DNA of 64,000 bases from Anaerolineae bacterium (lineage in GTDB: Bacteria; Chloroflexota; Anaerolineae; Promineifilales; Promineifilaceae): NCBI GenBank assembly GCA_030425205.1, contig JAUIAP010000036.1, forward strand, positions 1 to 64,000. Reading direction: 5' to 3'. The position numbers and the translations under genes are program-made. The notes under the pieces are model-generated. The model made no database searches. It had not been told where the DNA came from and saw only the letters and a list, made by a program, of their open reading frames with translations. This document shows, piece by piece, positions 57,967 to 64,000 of the stretch (positions are counted from its first letter, which is position 1; every line of letters begins with the position of its first letter).

Positions 57967-59502
57967 CTACACCTTCATGCGTTGCAATAGCTCGCGCTTC
58001 ATCTCCCACAACTTCTGTGAAATCGAGACATGATAGATGTGCGGGTGGATCAAGCGCTTAACACCTACATCGAGCCGCGCCAAATCAGCATCCCGCGTCG
58101 CACGCATTTGATCGATAGACGGTAGATCATAGACCAGTTTCCCGTCCGCAATGATCGTTTCGTGCAGGGGTTCGATTTGTGAGATTTTGCTGGCCGGAAG
58201 TTGCCGCCACATATCCGTATAGGATGGATGGCGCAAGGTGAGCGGATCGTCAGTCGGTTCTTCATCTTTTAGGGTAATGAGATCGGCCGAACTCAACCCG
58301 CGTTCATCGTAAACCCGATAGACCTTTTTCGCGCCGGGATTTGGCACTTTGGCAGGATTTTCTGAAATTTTGATTGCGGGTGTCCAAGCCCCGTCTTCTT
58401 CTACGGCGACCAATTTGTAGACACCTCCCAGCGCGGAGGCACCCTTTGACGTAATCAGGCTGGTGCCGACGCCATAGACTAATCGGCCGATTATCTTGTC
58501 CGCATCCATCCCCACCGCGCGCGCTTCTTGATCAATCTGACCCAAAATTTGCAGCAGAGCCATCTCGTTTAAGCTATCTGACAGAACGATGCTGCACTTA
58601 TCAAACCCTGCTGCATCGAGCATCTGCGCCGAGTGCACGGCCAAATAAGCCAAATCTCCAGAGTCGAGCCGAATACCTGCCGGCTCATGCCCTTTACGCC
58701 GTAACGCTTCAAAGACCGTGATGGCATTTGGCAAACCACTTTCGAGCGTATTGACTGTATCGACAAGCAGCAGACAGTCATCGGGATAGACGTCTGCGTA
58801 TGCACGGAACGCTTCCAACTCGCCTGACTCATCCCCCCCCAGCGCCATAAACAACTGTACCATGCTGTGTGCATGCGTTCCCTTCGGTTGATAGCCAAGC
58901 GCATGGGAAACGCCCGCATTGCTCGAAAAGTCTGCGCCACCGATCAATGCGGCGCGGGTTCCCTCGATCACCCCTTCCCCATGCCCACGCCGCATTCCAA
59001 ATTCCAGCAACGGTCGATTTCGCCCTGCTCGGTCAATCCGTGCAGCCTTCGTTGCAATCAACGTCTGGAAATTCAGCTTATTGAGCAGTGCTGTTTCTAA
59101 GATCTGCGCTTGCAATAGCGAGCCAGTCACGATTGTGAGCGGCACGTTGGGATGCACGACACGCCCTTCTGGGATTGCCTTGACAGTCAGACTTCCAAAG
59201 TTGCCGTTTTCACGCAAATAGGTGAGGAAATCATCCGCGAAGAGTTGACGACCCGTTGGCGATTGCATCGAGCGCATCGCCGCAATTTCGCTATCACCAA
59301 AGCGCGCCGATTGCATCCAGTTGACGACTGTCTCTAGACCCGCGTTGATGCAATAGCCCGCTTGGTGTCCACCATAATCTGGATTTGAGCGATAGAAATG
59401 GTCAAACTGTGCCGTTTTTTCATGCAGCCCCATGCGGAAATAGAGCTGGGCCATCGTTAGTTGATATTGGTCTGTAAAAAGGATTCCGTTTGCTAGGGTC
59501 AT
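57967..59502 (-). CDS. pncB: Nicotinate phosphoribosyltransferase
   Basis: The 511-residue enzyme makes nicotinate mononucleotide in NAD salvage. It begins with GILFTDQYQLTMAQLYFRMG and contains EFGMRRGHG near residue 172 and GIRLDSGDLAYLA near 275, which bind the phosphoribosyl substrate. It follows the isomerase-like gene by two bases, so the two are one transcript. The length is at the upper end of the family. Confidence 0.95.
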   Translation of the reverse strand: MTLANGILFTDQYQLTMAQLYFRMGLHEKTAQFDHFYRSNPDYGGHQAGYCINAGLETVVNWMQSARFGDSEIAAMRSMQSPTGRQLFADDFLTYLRENGNFGSLTVKAIPEGRVVHPNVPLTIVTGSLLQAQILETALLNKLNFQTLIATKAARIDRAGRNRPLLEFGMRRGHGEGVIEGTRAALIGGADFSSNAGVSHALGYQPKGTHAHSMVQLFMALGGDESGELEAFRAYADVYPDDCLLLVDTVNTLESGLPNAITVFEALRRKGHEPAGIRLDSGDLAYLAVHSAQMLDAAGFDKCSIVLSDSLNEMALLQILGQIDQEARAVGMDADKIIGRLVYGVGTSLITSKGASALGGVYKLVAVEEDGAWTPAIKISENPAKVPNPGAKKVYRVYDERGLSSADLITLKDEEPTDDPLTLRHPSYTDMWRQLPASKISQIEPLHETIIADGKLVYDLPSIDQMRATRDADLARLDVGVKRLIHPHIYHVSISQKLWEMKRELLQRMKV

Positions 59503-59504
59503 GC

Positions 59505-60308
59505 TTAACTTTCGGCCGAAACCAGCCCCTCGATGATACGCCGACTGTTGACAAACTCTTCGTCATCTTGATTGGGGTGTCCGTGCAGTACGAGTGTCTT
59601 GAGGCGCGTGTTGGCGAGTGGCGCAACTCTGTTGGCCCACTCATCTTCTTCGGGTGTGAGCGCGGTTTCGTCGTCTTCAGCTAAATCATATGCATGGGCG
59701 ACCGCCAGCCGCTCGCCGCACAGTTCGAGCCACTTATCGAGGTTTGTCGAGCTTGCCCGCCGCAGATCGGCCGACCAACCAATCCCCAAGTCGCGGGTCA
59801 ATTTTGCCATACGTTCCGCGTTGTTTAGCAGTGGCATCCCCAGCCAATAGCTCATATTGTTGATGGCAAATGTCATGCGGCGGTTAACGACCTGCGCCCA
59901 TGTTTCGTCATAGCCATCGATTAGGGCGGGAGCGAGACCTTCGTTGAAATAAGATTCGGCCGAATCTTCATCGACAAAAATATGCGCTGGCTCGACCGTG
60001 TAAACCTTGGCACTCAAAATCCCCGCAGCCCCCGCAGCATGCAGCAAAATATCCTTGCGTGCGCGTTTTGAAAACATCTGTCGTTGCGTCAGTGGTGGAA
60101 CTGTCACCGACCAAACGTTGAGACCTAGTTGATCTAATTGTGTTTTGAGCGCACGATAAAAACGTGCATTGGGCTTGCGTCGATAGCCATAGCCAAATTC
60201 ATCTGCTTGTAAGTTGATTTCAATTGTCTTAAACCCAAGCGCAGCGGCGCGTTCGAGCGCCTGTGGCGTGTCATCGCTCAGGCTGTGTGTGCTAATTGCT
60301 AAATTCAT
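59505..60308 (-). CDS. Xylose-isomerase/AP-endonuclease-2-like TIM-barrel protein
   Basis: The 267-residue protein starts NLAISTHSLSDDTPQALERA, followed by GFKTIEINLQADEFGYG, the first strands of the sugar-phosphate isomerase/epimerase barrel. Other strands are LNVWSVTVPP, GIGWSADLRRAS and LAVAHAYDLAED. Metal-binding Glu, Asp and His positions appear, but the substrate is unknown. It immediately precedes pncB, perhaps because the substrates share a pathway, though this is only inference from position. Confidence 0.75.
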   Translation of the reverse strand: MNLAISTHSLSDDTPQALERAAALGFKTIEINLQADEFGYGYRRKPNARFYRALKTQLDQLGLNVWSVTVPPLTQRQMFSKRARKDILLHAAGAAGILSAKVYTVEPAHIFVDEDSAESYFNEGLAPALIDGYDETWAQVVNRRMTFAINNMSYWLGMPLLNNAERMAKLTRDLGIGWSADLRRASSTNLDKWLELCGERLAVAHAYDLAEDDETALTPEEDEWANRVAPLANTRLKTLVLHGHPNQDDEEFVNSRRIIEGLVSAES

Positions 60309-60423
60309 AGATGGTTTCTGTCAGGTTCTGTGACGCTTGCCATGCCAGCGCACGAAGATGTCGATTTTATCGTAATGAAAGTTGGGATTGTATCACCACG
60401 CGGAAGGGAAAGAAAAAGCGGGG

Positions 60424-61917
60424 CTATTCTTGGCGTGGTTTCAAGATAAATGCAAACAATCCAGTGATGATAATCAGCAATAGTCCAACTACAGCCCACA
60501 GGATTAGTTTGTTCTCGCGCTCTGGCGGCGTTGTTTGTGTCAAAGTATCAGTCGGTTCATTTTCGACAATCTCTGCGACTGCGATAGGCGTTTCTGTGGC
60601 AGCGATAGTTGGCTCTACTGACAACGGTGTTTCGGTTGTCACGATTGCGCTGGGTGCGGCGTCTGTCGGTGCAAGGTCGGTCAATGATGTCGGCGTTGCT
60701 GGAAATGGTGTGCCTGAAAAGGTGTCTGGCGTTGGCATGTCTTGCGCGGCTGAAATGGGCGGATAGGTTGGCACAGCGGCGGCCACGATGGGCGTGAGTG
60801 TTGGGGGTATCTCGCGTGCAGGTGCGCCAAGCGAGGTGCGCCACTTTGTTTCAAGTCCATCCATGTTTAATCCATATACTAATTGCAGCGCATCGTCGTA
60901 ACTCTCGCCTTCTGCCAAATTCAATATGAGTTGCTGCATCTTGTCCGCCCCGTAGGTATCAAGCAGGAAATCCACGATGCTGTAACTCTGCGAATAGGCT
61001 ATTTGTGCGCCGCTGCCGTGCGCGGGGAACGCTCCAGTCAAACTGCGAATAGGGGCGAAGATGTTGTCATCAATTCCCCTCTGTAAATCACTCAACGTGA
61101 TGCTCTCTGGCTCACCTTCTGCAACGGTCGCTAACCCTTCTTCAAGCCATGTGGGACGTGCGCCGCCGACACAAGATCGGCCGAATTGCCCCAACACCAA
61201 ATGCGCCAACTCATGCGCGACGGTCCGTCTTCCCCACTCAATGTTATTGGGCGCAACCCCGATCAAAATCGTGTTGTATTCGGTGAATGCAACCCCGCCT
61301 GCCCAATCACTGATAAACAGCACCGCATCGCGCATCTCACTTGCGCTGCCATAAATCCAAAACTCAGCATTGGTAGCAAGTTCGATCCCCATCTCGTTTT
61401 CGAGACGCGCAAGACCAGCTTCGGCCGATTCCAACAAGGTTTGCCCGATGTCGCCACGATACCAGTGCAGGGTAATGCGTTCTGTGGCAACGGTCTGCCA
61501 ATCATGACGTTCATCGTTTAATGTCACAGTCTGAGGCTCTGTGGTCGTCACATTGCCAGCCGCGTCCGTCAACGTCCATTGCCATGTGACGTCCGTTCCC
61601 GGTGGCGGATTACCTGAGCGGTTCATCACCCACTGCCACTCAACCGTCCCATCCCCGTCAGGAATGATGGGAACATCGGCCGAAACCTCGACGCAAGAAA
61701 ATTTGTCCACATCATACGTCAATACCGCACTGACAGGTTCCGCACCTGTATATGACAGTGTAAAATCCACTGTGTTCGGAAATGCAACCGCCGCTTGATT
61801 CTCACCAAACGTTGTCAACTCTTGTGCAGAAACATGAGCACCTCGCTTCAGGGCAATAAAAGCGACCATGAAAATGATCATCCACAACCTTTGCTGTCTC
61901 TCCTGCCTATTCAACAT
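60424..61917 (-). CDS. Membrane-anchored MA-type zinc peptidase
   Basis: The 497-residue protein has an N-terminal signal helix (about residues 10-28), an immunoglobulin-like domain (about 45-130), and a gluzincin domain with HELAH near residue 235 and EEGLATVAEG about 20 residues later (zinc ligands His, His, Glu; peptidase MA family). A Thr/Pro-rich linker (about 365-455) and a C-terminal transmembrane helix (about 470-490) follow. It overlaps the upstream glycosidase-like gene by 11 bp and probably acts on the outer surface. Confidence 0.8.
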   Translation of the reverse strand: MLNRQERQQRLWMIIFMVAFIALKRGAHVSAQELTTFGENQAAVAFPNTVDFTLSYTGAEPVSAVLTYDVDKFSCVEVSADVPIIPDGDGTVEWQWVMNRSGNPPPGTDVTWQWTLTDAAGNVTTTEPQTVTLNDERHDWQTVATERITLHWYRGDIGQTLLESAEAGLARLENEMGIELATNAEFWIYGSASEMRDAVLFISDWAGGVAFTEYNTILIGVAPNNIEWGRRTVAHELAHLVLGQFGRSCVGGARPTWLEEGLATVAEGEPESITLSDLQRGIDDNIFAPIRSLTGAFPAHGSGAQIAYSQSYSIVDFLLDTYGADKMQQLILNLAEGESYDDALQLVYGLNMDGLETKWRTSLGAPAREIPPTLTPIVAAAVPTYPPISAAQDMPTPDTFSGTPFPATPTSLTDLAPTDAAPSAIVTTETPLSVEPTIAATETPIAVAEIVENEPTDTLTQTTPPERENKLILWAVVGLLLIIITGLFAFILKPRQE

Positions 61918-63526
61918 AGTTCCTCAAAATGATAATCGCTATAACCACACCGATAAAGATGCTTATTGTGATAATAACGGCCGAGTTATCAAAAGTAGGC
62001 TCAACTCGCTCATAGTCAACATGTGGCGTCGCTGTTGGCTCCATCTCTCGCGTCATTTCAATCGTTGGTGACGGTATTGTAGCGATATTTGTCGGCTCTG
62101 GTGTTGGAGAACTCGCTGGCAACGTAGGCAAGAGGGCGGTTGGTGAGGGCATTTGAGTCGGCGGGATTGGCGTAGGTTTTGTGGGGTCACGCTGAACGAG
62201 ATAATACGTATTGCCACCGATCATACAGCCGTCACCAATTGGTTGCGTGCAAGGGGATGCGGGCAGCCCGATTGTATATGCATTGTCAGATGGGGCGACC
62301 AAGAGGATATTGCCAAATGTGTCACGAAGTTCGGCCGATTCGCACGCAACCCGACACTCAAGAGTTACTTCAACTGCCGTTTGGCTGCGCGCAAACAGGA
62401 CATCGGTTGTTCCATTTGGATGGGTTAAGCGAACGTGCCCCACGCTATCCCAACGCAATCGCTCGGCCGCAAGCACATCATCAAACAGTGCGATCAGCGC
62501 ACGATAAGCCCAAAACCCAACCCGTTCAACCCCATCTGCACGCACCAATCCAAATGGCTCTGGATTCGCCATCCGATCGGACTCAGTGTCGATCAGCTTA
62601 AAAACCGCCACGCGCTCTACCCCCATTGTCAACGCCACCGCAATTGCCTGTCCTAGATAGTTTGCCTGATCCATTTGCGAAACAGCAAATAACGGCTCAT
62701 CGACAAACCATGTGGGATCATCGCTAACAGGCGCGTTTGTCTCCATTAACCACCATGGTTTATTCTCAAGGTTGTACTTTTCCAAAATTCCGCGCCAAAT
62801 TTCCATAATCGACACGATTTGGTTGGGTTGGAAGTACAAATGTGCAGTTGCAACATCAAAGTAATGATTATGGGCTGGCGCAGCAGGGTCTTTGGCAATT
62901 TCGGCGAGGAGGCGGTCTAGGTATTGGGTTCGGCCGAAATTGTTGTCCCAAAAAAACGTCATCGCCGACAGATGAATCGTGATCGCTGGGTTGACTTCTT
63001 TCGCTGTCAAATAGGCAACACGCATCAACTGGGCAAAATCGGCTTCGTCTCCATGCCATGTATAGCCCACCGCATTTCCATCCCAGATATCTGGCTCGTT
63101 CCAAATGACCCAATGCAAAATGTTCGGATAGCGTGTGATAACCTCGCGGACGTAGTTTGCCCAGAGATTGTCGGGGGCATCATGCGGGAGATAGAGACCG
63201 CGGGGAAGATCGGCCGAATCTCGCGCCCACGCAGGAATGCCAATTAAGAGTCCAACAACTTGACGATTTGCGGCAATTTCGGCCGAAATCACTTCATCTG
63301 GCACCTTTGGTATCCACTCGTCCGCCCCATTCGGCTGCACCTCTGCCCACGGAAAGCGTACACGTGTCCAACCAATCCCCAATCGGGTCGCCGCATCCGC
63401 TGCCTCATAACTTTCAATCACACCAAAACGCGGATTGTTTTCTTGCGCTTCCGCACTTCGCGTCACACACACGAAAATGATGGCCAATAATAAGCAGAGA
63501 CGTTTCACACAGCCAAGTGTAGACAT
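61907..63526 (-). CDS. Exported glycoside-hydrolase-like protein with C-terminal membrane anchor
   Basis: The 539-residue protein has a signal peptide (about residues 8-27, ending SAEAQ), a GH-A-type TIM barrel (about 30-370) with HWVIWNEPDIWDG near residue 142 and LMETNAPVSDD near 258 as the two catalytic Glu positions, a small beta domain (about 370-440), a Pro/Thr linker (about 445-510) and a transmembrane helix (about 515-535). It resembles GH5/GH39 enzymes and the longer protein at 26301. The substrate is unknown. The start lies in one operon with the MA peptidase. Confidence 0.75.
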   Translation of the reverse strand: MSTLGCVKRLCLLLAIIFVCVTRSAEAQENNPRFGVIESYEAADAATRLGIGWTRVRFPWAEVQPNGADEWIPKVPDEVISAEIAANRQVVGLLIGIPAWARDSADLPRGLYLPHDAPDNLWANYVREVITRYPNILHWVIWNEPDIWDGNAVGYTWHGDEADFAQLMRVAYLTAKEVNPAITIHLSAMTFFWDNNFGRTQYLDRLLAEIAKDPAAPAHNHYFDVATAHLYFQPNQIVSIMEIWRGILEKYNLENKPWWLMETNAPVSDDPTWFVDEPLFAVSQMDQANYLGQAIAVALTMGVERVAVFKLIDTESDRMANPEPFGLVRADGVERVGFWAYRALIALFDDVLAAERLRWDSVGHVRLTHPNGTTDVLFARSQTAVEVTLECRVACESAELRDTFGNILLVAPSDNAYTIGLPASPCTQPIGDGCMIGGNTYYLVQRDPTKPTPIPPTQMPSPTALLPTLPASSPTPEPTNIATIPSPTIEMTREMEPTATPHVDYERVEPTFDNSAVIITISIFIGVVIAIIILRNYVE

Positions 63527-63623
63527 ACATTCTCGATCATCAAAGGCACATTGCTCAAATTATAAGGTACACGTAGAGAAACGGTTGATAGGTTGTAGGT
63601 TCCGTCTGGTAAAATAGTCAGCA

Positions 63624-64000
63624 ATGGAGACGATAGACGAAATCATTTCACAGCTAGACAATATTATTGATGATTGTTATAGGTTGAATAGTCGGGCAGG
63701 CTTCTTCCCTGCCCTCTATCGAAAGGTAACAATTCGCGTGCGAGATGGCATTCGGGCAGGAGAGTTTGAAGATGGCAAGCGCATGGAAAGACTTGATGTT
63801 ATTTTCGCCAAACGCTACATCGATGCATATGATGCTCAACGTAACGGTAGGCAACCAACTCGCTCATGGCAACACTCCTTTGAAATGGCACAACACCCTC
63901 ACCCAATCATTCTGCAACACCTTTTGCTGGGGATGAACGCCCACATCAATCTCGATCTCGCTATCGCCGCTGCCCAATCGGCCCCATGGCTCGATATCGA
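63624..64000 (+). CDS. DUF5995-like protein (partial, runs off the window)
   Basis: From ATG 63624 the frame is open to the end of the window (125 codons). It reads METIDEIISQLDNI, later FFPALYRKVTIRVRDGI, RMERLDVIFAKRY and ILQHLLLGMNAHINLDL, the conserved elements of the DUF5995 family, whose function is not established. The full length is likely to be about 230 residues, so roughly half is seen. It is divergent from the glycosidase-like gene. Confidence 0.75.
   Translation, partial: METIDEIISQLDNIIDDCYRLNSRAGFFPALYRKVTIRVRDGIRAGEFEDGKRMERLDVIFAKRYIDAYDAQRNGRQPTRSWQHSFEMAQHPHPIILQHLLLGMNAHINLDLAIAAAQSAPWLDI

Noticed and set aside
1..64000. CRISPR arrays, rRNA genes, intact insertion sequences or prophage
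   Set aside because: No regularly spaced identical repeats with unique spacers, no rRNA-like stretches, no transposase with terminal repeats and no phage structural genes were seen. The heptamer arrays have no spacers and are inverted.

Overview
The window reads like a chromosomal segment of a free-living, mostly aerobic bacterium, most plausibly a member of the Chloroflexota (Anaerolineae/Caldilineae-like). That placement is an inference from gene content: fused FolK-FolP, one-chain E1 alpha-beta, many secreted or anchored proteins with Thr/Pro linkers, and a potassium-type membrane pyrophosphatase. No rRNA or complete tRNA is present to test it. The native DNA carries a strong signature: the 8-bp palindrome TCGGCCGA, usually extended by A/T on both sides, occurs about 75-80 times by hand count, in all reading frames and in intergenic DNA, where about one would be expected by chance.

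Layout. 1-5.8 kb is accessory DNA: a 5'-truncated GHKL ATPase fused to a PD-(D/E)XK nuclease-like domain, a co-transcribed DNA methyltransferase (together a candidate restriction-modification or defence module), a dihydrofolate-reductase-family pseudogene, a MerR regulator with an alpha/beta hydrolase, and an attC-like hairpin. 5.8-14.9 kb holds an SH3-domain membrane protein, IlvD, a membrane pyrophosphatase, an MscS channel and three cell-envelope or hydrolase genes. 15.0-28.7 kb holds FolK-FolP, a beta-oxidation cluster (two acyl-CoA dehydrogenases, FadN-like, thiolase), aconitase X divergent from kynureninase, and a secreted glycosidase-like protein. 28.9-40.9 kb holds a GAF/PAS histidine kinase, a four-gene operon of unknown function ending in an RsbW-RsbV fusion, malate dehydrogenase, PurA, and a two-gene 2-oxoacid dehydrogenase complex (E1 and E2). 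41-45 kb is a second accessory block: an attC-like site, a PadR-monooxygenase-hydrolase operon, a small membrane gene and a 58-codon remnant of an IntI-type integrase. 45-64 kb holds a lipoprotein esterase, two peptide ABC permeases, an M23/TIM-barrel protein, a MerR-ClpP-small protein operon, two tandem paralogous membrane proteins, MobA, PncB, a sugar-isomerase-like protein, a MA-type peptidase, a second glycosidase-like anchored protein, and the start of a DUF5995-like gene.

The two longest stretches free of TCGGCCGA (about 36-7,600 and 40,934-46,250) contain the accessory material, so the palindrome seems to mark resident versus acquired DNA. Several intergenic spacers contain degenerate arrays of about 7-bp repeats in inverted orientation. 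Some run into genes and encode protein ends, a signal peptide or inter-domain linkers. Three genes (3705, 31171, 41838) start 6-8 nt after a good -10 box, implying leaderless transcripts. Both MerR genes have 19-bp spaced promoters typical of MerR autoregulation.
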